Position numbers and translations under genes: made by a program
NCBI RefSeq assembly: GCF_009389715.1
Contig: NW_024067681.1
Span: 1,322,001-1,386,000 of the forward strand
Length of the DNA stretch: 64,000 nucleotides
Source: Phoenix dactylifera
Lineage: Eukaryota; Streptophyta; Magnoliopsida; Arecales; Arecaceae
Direction of reading: 5' to 3'
Shown here: positions 1 through 13,440 of the stretch, in pieces
How positions within the stretch are numbered: position 1 is the stretch's first letter
How the letters are laid out: every line of letters begins with the position of its first letter
The notes under the pieces: model-generated
Seen by the model: the letters and a program-made list of their open reading frames with translations, nothing else
Told to the model about the DNA's origin: nothing
The model's database searches: none

Positions 1-3000
1 GGATTTGGTTTTGCATGAGAGAGTATGTTTTATATGATTTTTAGAATGAACATACTTATATGAATATTATACATGTAGGCCAACTATTGGAGATATGATA
101 TTATGAACTATGATCATAATTATCTTGAAATTATGAGAAATGCACCATGTAATTAGAATTTGGTTTGACAAGGATAATATATAAATTAGAAGGATAAGAT
201 GTGGTTTGGACTAACCTCATCATGAAATAACCTCCATGATCTTATGCATGGGAGAGCCTCTACGGGCTTACACGTGAGACAGTCTCCACGAGCTTATGTA
301 TAGGATAAACTCTACCAGCTTACGCGTGAAATTTTGTTTAGCAATCTTAGACTGAATCATGATTTTGGTTAGTCCAAATTTGGAAAGATAATTTCTATGA
401 AACTTGGAATTGAAATAATGAGAAATGGATGATAAGACATATGAAACCAATGCTGAATAAAAAATTTTATTTGTTATTATTTATGATATATTTCTTTTGA
501 TAAGTCGGATAGTTGATGTTTATATATGTGGAAATTTGTTGGTTTAATTGAGTTATATTGGATATTTAAAAAGCAATTTCATAATTTATATTTTTATTTT
601 GTTGTCGATTCCTATTTTCAAACTAGATTATTTTATTGGTGTGAATTTGCAGAGATTCTTACTAGGCCATAAAGCTCATGACCCCTTTCTCTTTTTTTTA
701 GAGTTGCAGGTTGTGTAATATTTGGCTATGATTGAGATCACAGATGAAAGGGATGATTATATATGGGATCATTATTACTGGTTAGATGAATGAATTTAAT
801 TTTATACAAGTTTATTACTTGTTATTAAATGAGATTATTTTTGTTTTCGGATATTGAGGTTGGAATAAATTTTTCAGCCCTGGCATATTCTCTAGGGCCC
901 TACCCTAAGGAGTGTGCAACCATGTCACGTGGTCAGACCTAGGTGTCGAGTTTGGGGCATGATATAAGTAGAATCAGAGCATAGGTGTAAGATCATTAAG
1001 GATATCACTAGGGACTGAAATATATCAGAGCTTAAGAGTATATCCCTAGGGACATGACAAAAGTAGCATAATTAAATTCAGAGCTTAGGTGTAAGATCGC
1101 TACGCATTGTGTAAAATGTATGCACTGGGTTTGATATACGATAAGTACAAGGGGTTGGATGATTTATGTCTCTAATTTCAATGAGTGGGGTTAATCTAAG
1201 ATAAGTGTAGGACAGTTAACCATGTCATACTATATTAGTAGGCTATACCGTACCGTGTTTATTTATTCATATGTTGTTTAAATAACTCGAAAGTTCAATC
1301 TTGACATGGGTGTAAATGTGATAATACTTTTAGCTTTGCTGCTAATTATTAGAGCGAAATTTGTATGTAGATCTTTCATAATATTAGAGTAAGCTGAGAA
1401 AGATATTTCATAGTATTAGAAAGGAATGTTCTTTAATGTTAAATCTGTATATGGATTATATTTGGTATTGGCATTTTCGGATACTGCAATAGGTGAATTT
1501 GTATTGGTGGATTTAACTTTATATTTAAGGCCATAGAGTATGCATATTGGTGAAAAATTCTATAATTTGAATTTTTATGTTTGAGTCGGGCTGCTAGATC
1601 TTCTCTCTCTTCATTTCATTCTCTTTTTCTTTCTCAATTGAAGGCTAACAATGTTAATCATTTTGATTAGAGCCTTCAACTCTATAGGAATGTCACTTCT
1701 AGGGATCAAGCAACATGTCGAAAGCTGTGATTAGTCTTACAAGAAGAAATTTTGGATTTGGTCTACTTAGGATGGTAAGTTTTCTTAACCTCTAGTGATC
1801 TATAGTGCACTCCATATATTTTAAAATTGGAATTCATATTGCTTAGCTTTGAACCAGTGATTGAGAAGAAAAATATTTAAATATTTAGAAATTAGAGATT
1901 TTGGAAAAATATGCATGATTATTAATATTATGCATGCTTACATAAAATGAGCAATTCAAGAATTATGGATCAAGCATAATTTGTTATTCTGGCATGATTA
2001 TGAAAACATTGAGTTACTTTCACATCCGCAGAGTTTGAAATAAGATGACATCTTGGTTTTAATGCTTCACTCCTATTTTAATTCTACATGAATTTTTGAA
2101 AGGAAATGATTTTCCTCCTTTTTGAAGTAATATGTGAAATTCCATTTGATATTGCTTATAAAAATAAGTATGCTTATGTATATACAAGAAACCGTTGTTA
2201 TGGATATTATGAAAACTTTCTAGTTTGACAATGATTCGGGTCTAGCTGATAAGATTGATCGTTGGATACGCGTCAGAAACTAGTTTCTTTGGGGCCCAAT
2301 CAGTCGAGGATGATTGCTGACACACGTTGATGGTTTGTGTGTTTATTTTTTAAGACTAATCTTTTTGCCCTGCCATGAGGTGAACCGTGGATGTAGGATT
2401 TAGAGCTAGTTCTGTTTTAGGCCTAGCCAGTTGGGACTAATCACTAATTCATGCTGATAAATCACATATTTAGAGGCTAGTCTCTTTCGAGCCTTGTTAC
2501 GGGGCTGATCGTGGTTGTAGTCATCAAAGACTAAGGAAGAGTTTATGGTTTACGGTTATGCATGGAATATGTTGAATAAGAAAATTGTGTTAGTGAATGC
2601 ATCTTAATATTGTTAAATTGTTATATTTGAAAATTTTTATTCTATCATCAAAGGGTAAGGGAGAGTTTATGATTTACCATTATGTGTGGCATATTTTGAA
2701 TAGAAAATTTGCGTTGGTAAATGTATTTAATTTTGTTAAATTGTTTATATTTTTAAAATTTTATTTTATGCCTGATCCTACAAGAGATTTTAGTAACTTA
2801 CTGGCCTATAAAGCTCATTATCTCTCTTCTATTTTTTTTATAGATACGACATAGACCAAGTAGTGAGAAGCTTAGAATTTAGAAGATTTTTTGTTAGCTT
2901 TTTCTTGAATAAATTTGATTTGGACATAATCTTATTATTAGTGATCATGGACTATTTCTTTTGAATAAATGTATTAGGTTATTTGTTTCTACCATTGTCT

Positions 3001-3109
3001 GAGTTTAGAATGGCATGAAGATGTATGTCCTGTAAGGTTAAACTTTATGAATATACAATTGGTTATCCGTGACATACTCGGCTCGGTCTATCAGGTCGAG
3101 GGTGTGACA
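1..3109. repeat. decayed Ty3/gypsy LTR-retrotransposon remnants
   Basis: AT-rich, without convincing coding sequence. The segment near 880-965 ends in a GC-richer tail (gtcgagtttggggcatgata) of the kind that closes many plant Ty3/gypsy LTRs, and a degenerate initiator-Met tRNA primer-binding site follows. The block is partly duplicated at 1024-1110 (a second 'cagagcttaggtgtaagatc'). A second LTR-like end, gagggtgtgaca, closes at 3109. A short segment (ctta-ctaggccataaagctcat) occurs near 655 and again near 2800, so at least two related fragments are present. I could not place complete LTR boundaries or TSDs, so extents are approximate. Confidence 0.4.
969..980 (+). other. degenerate tRNA-iMet primer-binding site
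   Basis: TAGAATCAGAGC matches the plant LTR-retrotransposon primer-binding site TGGTATCAGAGC at 10 of 12 positions. It lies just downstream of an LTR-like 3' end, as expected for the start of the internal region of a plus-strand element. Confidence 0.45.
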
Positions 3110-3528
3110 ACTATTATTGCAGAATAAGTCCTTATAGTCCAAATGGAGTAAAAAGGTGAAGGTAAAATAAAAATGAAGGACAGATGGGGAATTTGCATGG
3201 GATATTTTTATCCTCAGATCAGGGCTTAAAAATATTTCACCCCTCCCACAATAATAGTTCTAGCCCCTTTGACAGAGGATAAACGCCTTTGACTAGAATA
3301 GCAGTATTCTCCAAAAAGGTATTCCATTTGGCAAGATAAACATGGATATCTGGGTTTATTCAAACTTAACCTACAATTAAAAAGGGCCTTGGATTACACC
3401 ACGCCGTTCCTCCTTTTGGGATGCCGGAACATACTAATTTAATATTCTCTGTGAATTTACCAAAAAACTATCATAAGAATAAGAAAATTTTTGTAAGGTA
3501 TTTTTGGTGATTAAATCACTAAGATTCC

Positions 3529-3840
3529 ATCCTTTTTTTTTATTTTTTTTTTTCTTAGGAAAAGAAAGGGGGGGGGGGGGGGATTAACCCCACCCGCGTA
3601 GCGGTCTCCATTGGCCCCCCTTCTACCAAGAAATGTCTGATGCAGATAGACAGCCCCTTTCACATGTGAGTATGTCATCTCAGCACCATTTCAATACCGA
3701 CTAATCAGATGGCAACTTTATCAGACAAATCAGACGGACTCCTCCGATATTCGTATTTAATTGACGTCCACACATTTCGAATTTGGGCCACTTCGATAAA
3801 ATCTTAGTTCTATTCCAACCATGCCACCCTCTTGGTGGTG
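3529..3840 (-). mobile_element. tRNA-derived SINE, copy A
   Basis: A 312-bp insertion flanked by a perfect 10-bp TSD CTAAGATTCC (3519-3528 and 3841-3850). Read on the minus strand it starts with a pol III promoter-like head: an A-box-like TGGCATGGTTGG and, about 35 nt later, a B-box-like region around AAATTCGAAATG. It ends in an A-rich tail at 3529-3560 (poly-T on the plus strand). Closely similar copies lie at 4330-4648 and 23353-23695, and a variant at 27988-28217. A 14-base G run at 3571-3584 sits inside the element. Confidence 0.8.
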
Positions 3841-4329
3841 CTAAGATTCCCTTTCGTTTTAAGGCTGGTACAAGTTTTGATACGGACCCGGTCAGCTGCA
3901 ATCTTAGTGGGTTCGGATTCCGCTTTGCAAAGGATTTGATGGCTTTTCAACCCCTGGCTTTAATCTGGTGGGCCCCACAGCCGTGGGGGCACATGGAAGC
4001 ACGAGCACTCGTGGCCGTTCAAAAAAAAAGCGTTGATGGTCCCGAATGAGATCAGGGGGCATCATAAAATAGCAATCATGTGCCGTATGATGGGAATCTT
4101 ACGATAAACAACGTCAAAATTGTCCAAAATAGACCGGTGTTTGAAAACGCGCTAACCAGAGACCGCCATGACGAAAGCCTGGTGTCGCCTATGCCTCCAC
4201 AAATTATGGGCTACGTGACAAAATATCACGTCAATTAAATACACCAGATTCAGCAAGCTCATGCCTGACATGTACACTGATTTCCGGTGGAGCCCGCACT
4301 TTATTGTAAAAATAAAGCTTGCTTCATTT

Positions 4330-4648
4330 ATTATTTATTTATTTATTTTTTCTTAGGAGCAGAAAACTCACCAGCATAGCAACCCCACGTTGAGCTCCCT
4401 TTCTACTGAAGAATGTTCGATACGGATAGATAAATTTTACTCATATTCTTCCTATCCATAAGTTGCCTCACGTGTGATTACATCACACCAGCATCACTTA
4501 CATACCGGCGGAACAGATAGTGATTCTATCGGACAAATTAGGCGGAGGACATCTGGTCCCCACATTTAATTGACATTCGCGTATTTCGAATCTGGGCCAC
4601 TCCGGTGGAATTATAGTTCCGTTCCCACCGTGCTACCACTTCGATGGT
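4330..4648 (-). mobile_element. tRNA-derived SINE, copy B
   Basis: A 319-bp insertion with a perfect 15-bp TSD AAGCTTGCTTCATTT (4315-4329 and 4649-4663). On the minus strand the head carries an A-box-like GTAGCACGGTGGGAACGG and a B-box-like CAGATTCGAAATA. The far end is an A/T-rich tail. Same family as copy A. The long perfect TSD is typical of LINE-machinery target-primed insertion and suggests a fairly recent event. Confidence 0.85.
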
Positions 4649-4663
4649 AAGCTTGCTTCATTT

Positions 4664-5844
4664 GCTGTGGGTTCTTAGTGGGTTAGTATTTTATTGTTCA
4701 ATTAATATATATTGGTTAAAAAAAAGAAAGGTGGCATTTGGTCTTTGAAATTAATATATTAATTTGCTTGCAGAGCGAACATGGCAATGAGTCGGTTTGA
4801 ATAAGATACACATCGAATCAAACATGTGGTAGATTAAGAATCTATCAACTTGATCTGACCGGGATCAAAAATCTATATTTAAATTTAATTATTTTATTTA
4901 AATAAATTAAATAAATCAAATGATTAAGCATTGTCATTTTTACCGAAGAGTGGTCCAACTTGGCGCCATTGTAGCTTTGATTAGTTTAACATTTACTTAA
5001 GTCAAAAGTAAACACTCTCTTGATGTGAACTATCTAGGCTTAAATAACTTAAAGCTTGTTTTGGCTTTCTGGCAATCATTATAATGGCATGTTGTTAGAA
5101 CAAGTTTCTACGTAGAGGGGGTTCGTTCAATACTCCCATGACTATAATTATAGTTTCTGAATTGCTATTAAATTGGGGTTGGATATTCATGTAGTTTTCA
5201 AATAATCACTGAACTGTTGAAGTGTTGGTTCATATATAATTAATCCAACTATAATTTCTTTTGAATGCAAGGGAAGGGCTAAAACCCATTCAATTTATTA
5301 GTAGAAGTCATGTTTCATAGACAAAATGGTATACCAGATCAACTGATGAACTTGCAGCACTTTAGAGTTACATAGACAACACCAATCTTTGTATTATGTC
5401 ATGTTTCTTTCTCTCTACTGTGTCCAGCAACTGGCTAAGACTAATTTATCCGCAATCATGCATCTTTTGTCAATTCTTTTCTTTTCTCCAAAATATCTAA
5501 AGGGAGAGCAAAGTCTGAATTTGAGTGCTTATGGGGTAGTGTAAGCAAAGATTCTCTCCACTTGCTTTCACAACAAAAAAAGTAAGCTAAGCTCATTTTC
5601 CATCCTTTCTTTTCAAGTAACTTCCTTGTCTGCAAGTTGTTCCTACTGGCCACTATCATAAATATTCCAACTTTCTCAAGGCTGCAGCTTTCCAAAGAGA
5701 AGGATAAAATGGATATTTGACTCCCTTCAACTTCAAGAAAGGGTAGAATATTTTAACAGCAAATTTATGATCAGAGTTAAATTTTCAGATCCTGTTCCAG
5801 GTCTTACAAGATTCAGAATGTTAATGAGCTTCTCCCATTCACCA
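4664..5844. other. gene-free stretch
   Basis: AT-rich. An 80-codon minus-strand reading frame at 5456-5695 has no recognisable motif and no supporting context. I see no RNA gene or element boundary here. Confidence 0.4.
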
Positions 5845-8007
5845 TTCTTCTTATAGCTTATAAGCCTTCTTAAATGCATACACTAAGAGTTGCCTTTCTA
5901 TTCCAATAGCCCGAAATAGTTGGTGTTACTGCTAAACTCTGATTTAAAGACTTGAAAGAGCACCAATATGCATACACAAATAAAAAAGAAGAGGGTTGCC
6001 GGAGTTGTATCAAGCGAGGAACTCTCCGATGGTTAAGTTGGCCAAAAAAAAAGAAATTTTAGAGAATAGAGAAGAGTAAAATCTGAATAATGAATTAGAA
6101 AGAAAAATATTACGTATCTGGTCCGTCACCTCTTTTTTATAGATACAGAATTCTTGTCCAACTAGTATTGGACTTTCAAGCTTTAAGTCAAGTAGAAAAC
6201 AACCTCGTGGTTGTCCTTACCTAGTTCATGAAGACTTGTCCAACTAAAACAAGTTTTCTTTTCCCTCAGCACTATATGTTACCTCGCGATTGGAGGTTGG
6301 ATTTGAGTCATACTAGCTATGTTTTATGTTCTTGTTTGATGGAAGCTTAATGTTAAGCAGGAAAATGACATGCATAAGGAATTATTGTCTAGCCATGTAT
6401 CTTCCGAAAAAAAGATGGTTTTTCCTTGGCCCATAATTAGAGCAATAAAAATGTTGAAGAATTTTGCAGGTATCCTACTGTTAAAGTTGGTAAGCATTGT
6501 AAATGATCTTCCCCAAGTGAACTTTTCATCCCTATTTTCCTAAAAGGTCATTGCTGTATCTGGATTCTCACATCTGACACCTAACATAAAGATCATTGGT
6601 CAGGGCCTTTCTTGTCACCTCCATTGACTAAGGTCCCAACTTTCTGAAGATTTTTTTTTTTTTTTGGTCGGCCTTGTGATTCCCTTTGTTGGCCCTCTAG
6701 CTTAGGACCACAACCATAGGCTAGAATCTTTGAGTTCATAACTGAATTCATATCATTGCATGAAAAGTTTTCAAAATAGTACTATTATTTTCAGTGTAAT
6801 CATCAGGTGAGCTGTTGTTGATTGTGAGACTCGAAGAATATAATGGTGATATGTTGAAGAAGGCTTCCATTGAGAAATTCTCAGGTTTGAAGAGAAAAGA
6901 GCTTAATGATTTTCGTATTCTTAACTACATCTACTTGAACATTTTATATAAGTATCATATTTTCTTTAATGAGCTTAATAATTTTCGTATTTTTAACATC
7001 TTAAGTTTTTTTTTTACAGGTTCCTGATACTTCATCTGCACGTAGAGATGATGATGCCATCGATCCCTGATAGCTTTTATTTAAGAGTTTTTATATGTAT
7101 TTTTTATATATTTTTCAAAAATACATTGTAAACATAAATTGACAGTATGAATGTATTTTGACAATATGAATATTTAGATAAATATGTTTGATCGTGACAT
7201 GTGTATATCGCGTTTATTGTGCATGCGTTTGATTTTATAAACAGAGTTTTAAATTTTTTATAAAGTTTTGTTAAATTTTTTTTTTACCCTAACGGTGCTT
7301 TAAAGCATCATTAAATGTGGTGATTTAGCGATACCTTAAAGCGTCGCTAAGTGGTGGTTCATTGGCGGCACTTCTAAAAAGCGTCGTTAAATTGCAAGTA
7401 ATTACTGAAGCTAAAAAATGTTGGTAAAGCGCCGCTACGTCCCGACACTTCTGAAAGCGTCGGAAAATATTTTTTCCACTTTTACATAGGCGAGGCTTTA
7501 CCGACGCTTTGGAAAGCGTCGAAAACCATTTTACCGACGCATAAAAGCGTCGGTAATGGCCAAAAAAAAGCGTCGCTAATGCTCATTTTCTTGTAGTGAT
7601 GCTGCAAATGATGTTCGATACATATGGTTCAAAATGGAGAGTGTAGGGTACAAATGCTCTTCTTGGGCTTCAACTGCCAGGGAAATTGCATCTTATAGAC
7701 GATTTCTTTGAATTCCACTGCAATAGAAAATTTATGGGTTTTAATAAGCTATTTCGTGTCATGAGAGTGTTAAACTTGGGAAGGTGGGAGTCGTGAGGCT
7801 TGGGTTGGGGGTGTATCTTTCGCGTAAAAAGAAAGGGTGAATCCACCATTAGATCATGCAATAGTAGCATCAAGATCCGTGCAAATGGATAAATTAAAAA
7901 GTTTGGAATATTTAAAGATCTGTGCAAGACACAATCCAACGACCCATATCGGGAAAGAAGATCAATCATTCTTCTACGTGAAAGAAAAAACTCGAATAGA
8001 TAGATGT
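5845..8007. repeat. tandem duplication, unit A (interrupted)
   Basis: This block is repeated in direct orientation as unit B (8008 to about 9560). Matching landmarks include 'ttcttaaatgcatacactaagagtt' (5872 / 8034), 'gatcattggtcagggcctttctt' (6591 / 8766) and 'gatgctgcaaatgatgttcgata' (7598 / 9137). Unit A is interrupted at about 6903-7598 by a CACTA 3' fragment, and about 55 bp present in unit B (around 9078-9133) are missing at that point. Short reading frames at 7837-8040 and 6815-7027 do not resemble a known family. Possibly a duplicated fragment of an old gene or transposon; unidentified. Confidence 0.7.
6903..7598 (+). mobile_element. CACTA transposon 3'-end fragment
   Basis: The right end reads ...TTTTCTTGTAGTG, the complement of a CACTACAAGAAAA terminal inverted repeat, at 7586-7598. 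Before it, 7280-7580 is packed with subterminal repeats built on GCGTCG (for example gacgctttggaaagcgtcg), the usual architecture of En/Spm-type ends. At 7020-7070 a short last exon after an acceptor AG reads VPDTSSARRDDDAIDP and stops; the relic at 39626-39672 has a matching piece. The 5' end is missing and the element sits inside tandem unit A. Confidence 0.75.
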
Positions 8008-9560
8008 CGTTCTATTCCAATAGCCTATAAGTCTTCTTAAATGCATACACTAAGAGTTACCTTTCTATTCTAATAGCTTGAAATAGCTGTTATTGCTGCT
8101 AAACTCCGATTTAAAGGCTTGAAAAGCATATGCATACACAAAAAAAAAGAATAGGGTCGTCGCAGTTGTATCAAGCGGAGAACTCTCCAATGGCTAAGTT
8201 AGCCAAAAAAAAAAAAAATTTAGAGAATAGAGAAGAATAAGATCCGAATAACGACTCTAAAAGAAGAGTATTGCGTATATGGTACGTCAGCCTTTTTCTT
8301 TATAGATACAGAATTCTTGTCCAACTGGTATTGGATTTCCAAGCCCTAAGTCAGGTAGAAAACAACCTCATGGTCGTCCTTACCTAGTTCAACCTATGAA
8401 AACTTGTCTAACTCAAACAAGTTTTCTTTTCCCTCAGCACTACATATCAGCTTGTGATTGGAAGTCGGATTTGGGCCACACTAGCTATATTTTATATTCT
8501 TGTTTGATGGAAGCTTGATATCAAGCAGGGAAGTAAAATGCACACGGAATTATTGTCTAGCCATGTATCTTCTGAACAAAAGGATGGTTTTTCCTTGGCC
8601 CATAATTACAGCAATGAAACATCAAAAATGTTGAAAATTTTTGCAGGTATCCTACGGATAAAGTTGGTAAGCATTGTAAATGATCTTCTCTAAATGAACT
8701 TTTCATACCTATTTTCCTAAAAGGTCATTGCTGTATTTAGATTCTCACATCTAACACCTAACATAAAGATCATTGGTCAGGGCCTTTCTTGTCACCTCCA
8801 TTGACTAAGGGTCTCAACTTTCTAAAGATTCTTTTTGTTTGTCGGCCTTGTGATTCCCTTTGTTGGCCCTCTAGCTTAGGACCACCACCATAGGCTAGAA
8901 TCTTTGAGTTCATAACTGAATTCATATCATTGTATGAAAAGTTTTCAGAATAGTACTATTATCTTCAGTGTAATCATCAGGTGAGCTGTTGTTGATTGTG
9001 AGACTCAAAGGATATAATGGTGATATGTTGAAGAAGGCTTCCATTGAGAAATTCTCAGGTTTGAAGAGAAAAGAGTTATAGGTGAGTCCAACATCAGAGA
9101 TTATGTCAAATCTTTATTCTGAAGTGAGGATTGTTCATGCTGCAAATGATGTTCGATACATGGGGTTCAAAATGGAGAGTGCTGCAAATGGAGATTGTTC
9201 TTGGGCTTCAACTGCCAGGGAAATTGCATCATCTTATAGACGATTTCTCTGAATTCCACTGTAATAGAAAATTTATGGGCTTTAATGAGCCATTTCATGA
9301 GAGTGTTAAACTTGGGAAGGTAGGAGTCGTCCTACTATCTGAGGCAGGGTGAATCTTTTGCGCAAAAAAATAAAAATAAAAATCTATATCGTGCAATCTA
9401 GTCTCGAGATCCATGCAAATGGATGAATGAAAAAGTTTAAAATACTTGAAGATTTGTGTAGGATGTGATCCAATGGCCTGCGTCGGAAAAGAAGATCAAT
9501 CATTCTGTGTGAAAGAAACAACACGAGCCGAGAGGCTTCAAACTATATATGCCACCTATT
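8008..9560. repeat. tandem duplication, unit B
   Basis: Direct repeat of 5845-8007 without the CACTA insertion. It includes a 73-codon plus-strand frame at 9131-9352 whose counterpart in unit A (about 7600-7800) is broken by stops, so coding is unlikely. In another frame, 9085-9250 reads IVHAANDVRYMGFKMES without stops for about 45 codons; I could not assign this to a family. The two units differ by scattered substitutions and small indels, indicating an old event. Confidence 0.7.
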
Positions 9561-9760
9561 TGGGTCATTTCTAGTCTATCATATCTGACCTACAAGTGAT
9601 TTTTCCTTTTCCTTTTTTATTTTTAAATTTGAGCTTTCATATGTCAAAACTTCCGGATGCTTTTTAAGCTATTATATTCATAATTTTCTAGGAAGAAAAT
9701 GAGAAAGCAAATTGCTTAATTTAATTTACTTATTTGGTCATCTATCATGCAATACTTGGA

Positions 9761-10335
9761 TAGGCCTAAAAATGGGCTTAGGCCGGTCTGAAGCCCATTG
9801 AGCTAGGCTGACTTCAAGCAGGGCTTTGGGCTAGACCTAAAAAATTCAAACCGGATTTGGGTTTAAATGTAAATCCCTTTTGTTTTTTAGGCCGAGCTCA
9901 GATATATCACTAGCCTGGCCCGAGCCCGAACAGAGCCCGAATATAGGCTCGAAAATTAATTTATTTTTATATGTTATTATTTAGAAAGAATAATAAGGAA
10001 GTAAATGATAAATTAAAATGGGTTTAGATGAGAATAATGTATTATGTATCATTTGCTTGTATTATAAGAAAGAGCCTAATTTTTAACTAACTTATTTTCT
10101 TGTGAAACAATATTATGAAATATGAAATTTCAATCAGATTTGGGCCGGACCTATTTTGACCCAAATGGGTAAATTCGGGCGAGCCCAATCGGGCTGGGCC
10201 GAGCTCGGGCTTGGGCTTGAGTGCCTGGATTTTTCAACAATTTTGGACCTTAGCCTGGCCCAAAGCTCAAAAAAAAATTCTGCCAAGTTCGGGTAGGGAC
10301 ATAGTCCAGCCCGGCCCGGTCCACTTTCAGCCCTA
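9761..10335. mobile_element. hAT-like non-autonomous element
   Basis: A 575-bp segment bounded by imperfect inverted ends: TAGGCCTAAAAATGGGC on the left, and TAGGGCTGAAAGTGGAC read from the right on the opposite strand. The 8-bp flanks TACTTGGA (9753-9760) and CGCTCGGA (10336-10343) match at 5 of 8 positions, and all three differences are transitions, so they look like a decayed hAT-type 8-bp TSD. The interior is rich in gggcc/ccggg words at both ends and AT-rich in the middle. No transposase frame is present. Confidence 0.6.
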
Positions 10336-10343
10336 CGCTCGGA

Positions 10344-13300
10344 TAAAAGAACTGGAATGTTCAAAACTAGGTTAGGGATTTAGAACTGTTATGCCTTAGT
10401 CCACTGTATTAACTATTTGGCCTTCTTAATTCAACTGCTTGCACTGGTGGAGCACAAATTTGGATCGAACCAAATAGCATCCATTCTCTCTCACGCACAC
10501 ATACAAAAAAACTAATAATATAAAATTTTCTTAAATTTATTTGAACATCCTATACCTTACAACTATTTGTTTACTGGACAATTTCAAAAATCTATAAGAA
10601 TTAAATTTTAAAAAGCTGATATTATGAGATGGGTTGGTGAACTTATTACTTAATAGGTGATCTATGTAGCCAAAAAAATCTCGCAAAACTACGAATAACA
10701 AGACAAGAAAGTACAAGGCAATAGTACTAGTACAACATTTGTTTAAGTTAGAACTACAAACATATTGTTTTGATGTTAACTACAAGAAGAAGACTTTGAT
10801 TAAAACAAAGGTTTCCTCCACCATCTAAATATTATTTCTGAATTTCTTATTAAAAAATAACTATAGAAATATTAAGAAGACCAGTACGACATTGTAAATT
10901 TTTCATGCCAAACTACATCAAATATATCAATTATGAAATCTATTGAATATTAGATGATAAGGGGAGAGTGTTTCGAGACATGAATGTTCAGATCCAAGAG
11001 ACTATCTTTCCCTAAATTGTTGTTATGAGATGATTTTTGAAAATAATTAGACATAGAGGAACTTGATATGGGAAACTGAAAGCTAGCAAAATAATATTAT
11101 TAAATAAAAGTGAGTTTACAGCAAGTGCTATAAGCAAGCATATATGGAATGATTCACAAGAAAATAATGGCATGGATCCTACTATAATGAGGACGAAGCT
11201 AGTTTATTGGGATGCATTACATAGTTTGCTCATATATACAATGTGATCACCTAATATAAGGACATGATCAAATATATTTTTTTACTGGTTAAGTGTGATG
11301 GAATGCTATTGACTTGCCATATTAGTTTTAGGGTACCTCCAATGTGGGACTAAACATACGCCCATATAGCTTCTCACATACTCTGTTTGTTTAAATCCTG
11401 ACGTCCTCATCAGGCTAAGGGTTCAAATCCATTTAAATCTAATTACAAGCACCACGATCGGCCCGTGATTAGCCCTAATTTTTTGCAGTGTGCCACACAT
11501 AATCTTGCGGAAAAGTTCTTCGGGATCGTTTATCTACTTGCGTTATGTTGCACATTTTCTTTCAACATAAACCTTTCAGGACAAACCAAGTGCTAATGTA
11601 TTAGCCCTCATTGGCGAGGCCTTTAGCATAGTCAGGTTGAGAGTTCAAAACAATCATGCAGTTTATATCTCACTTTACCAAAAATATAAAAAAATCATGC
11701 TATATCGAAATCAATAGAACGAGTTCAATATTTCCAACCATGCATCATCATAATATTCTAAAATAAAGCATATTCAGTAATAAGATACTGTTCATCAAAT
11801 TTATGCATCATAAATAATATGATTCAAATTTATTAATATAATAATTTTATAATTTAATGATAAATTTTAAAAAAGGTCATATTACTTATCTTGCGAGTAA
11901 AATCAAACTACAGATTCAAATAATTTCAAAACTCTTTCTCAGAATCTAAGACTTCGGCGAGCATTCAACTGAAATCTCTGATGACCACCATGAGTCAAGA
12001 CTGTAGGAAGTCAAGAGAAAAAGAAGAAGGAACCAACGATGGTCTAGCGGTGGTGATCGGCAAAACTATTGGTGGTAAGACGAAAGAAAGTGTGGGAGTC
12101 TTTAAATAACTGATGGAGGCTAGATTTTTTAGCTCCCTTAGAAAATTGGGGTGGAGGCGGAGTTCGTCGCCTACTCCAAGTCGAATAAGATTTTTTTTTT
12201 ATTTTTTTTATTTCATGCTTCAACTCTTTACATCTAGGTCAATTAAGTAGACCAGATCCAGTTTCTTATTAGCTCGACTCGATATTGCAAACATGTTGAC
12301 CCTGACATAGGCATAAGCATGGCATGACCTATGCTACGAACTTTAAGTATAGTCGTAGTTATTGACTGTAGAGCAAAAATTGGAAATTAGATATCCGAGT
12401 ATAGGTATTTGTACAAGTATATGAATGTAGGCATGGTATGATCATGAGACTTGGATAATCAATCTTATTCTAATTCCAAGTATCGACTTGTTATGTGTAC
12501 ATCAATGGAAGGATGAAATGTATCATTTATGTGAATATTATTGAAACAAATTGTCATGAAGTTACTTGTGCAAATATACTATGATTTTATGTTTTAATCG
12601 AACTGAATCATGTAAATTTTACTTGATCCAATTCTATAAGGTAGATTTGTTGCTTACTGATATGTGAAGCTTATAATTTTCACTTATGTTTTTCAGACCT
12701 AAGGACCGAGAAATTGGGCAAGTATTGGCACTTTGGGGAAGTGTAATTATAGGCAAGGTTGTCTTGCTAATTAGTATGCTTGGTTTTGACAAGTGGTGTA
12801 TATCAAAATGTAGCTTGAATTACATATAAATACTTCAATATTGAAAGTTTGACTAGTAAATTTTGAAAATAGATCTTTGTTTATAACTTAGGGTAGTGGG
12901 TATGATTACATGATATTTCAGTTTGATAGTTTAGTTGTTCTGATATTACCATTATTTAGAGTTGAATTATGTGATTCTATGTTACATTAATTCATTGACA
13001 ACTAAAATGCCTGACATGCTTGTAAGAATAAACCTCTGTAAATATGCGATGGTTGTTGTATCCTCAAATCATGATTTGGAGGGTAGAGGCGTGACAAGAG
13101 GTGAGAGAGGCAAGGATGGACAATCCTCTTACCTCTCTCTCTCTCTCTCTCTCCACCCTCCAAATAACTGATATTTTTCTTCAAATAAAATGCCACTAAA
13201 TAATAATCATTTTATTCAGAAATTGGATTAAGAAATCCACCCTCTAAAATCGAAAAAAAAAGGTTGATATGTTTTTATTTTTTTAATCATCTAGATGGAT

Positions 13301-13440
13301 TCAAACGAATTGTGAGACAACTACTCGCTACGGGAGACAATTAACTCCTATTACCAACAACAATGCAAGGCCAACCATTCTTCCACGCCCGGCTTTCGTA
13401 TCAAATCAATGCTCAAGTTGAGCCGCTTCCCGATCTCGTA
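10344..13440. other. gene-poor intergenic stretch with possible LTR fragments
   Basis: AT-rich. 'ccaatgtgggactaaac' near 11339 resembles the end of many Copia LTRs. 'gagggtagaggcgtgaca' ending at 13095 resembles a Ty3/gypsy LTR end. A CT-dinucleotide run lies at 13133-13152. Short overlapping reading frames at 12962-13196 on both strands are low-complexity. No gene was recognised. Confidence 0.35.

Noticed and set aside
11405-11435. tRNA-like 'gggttcaaatcc' B-box
   Set aside because: No A box at the right distance and no cloverleaf; a chance or SINE-like trace.
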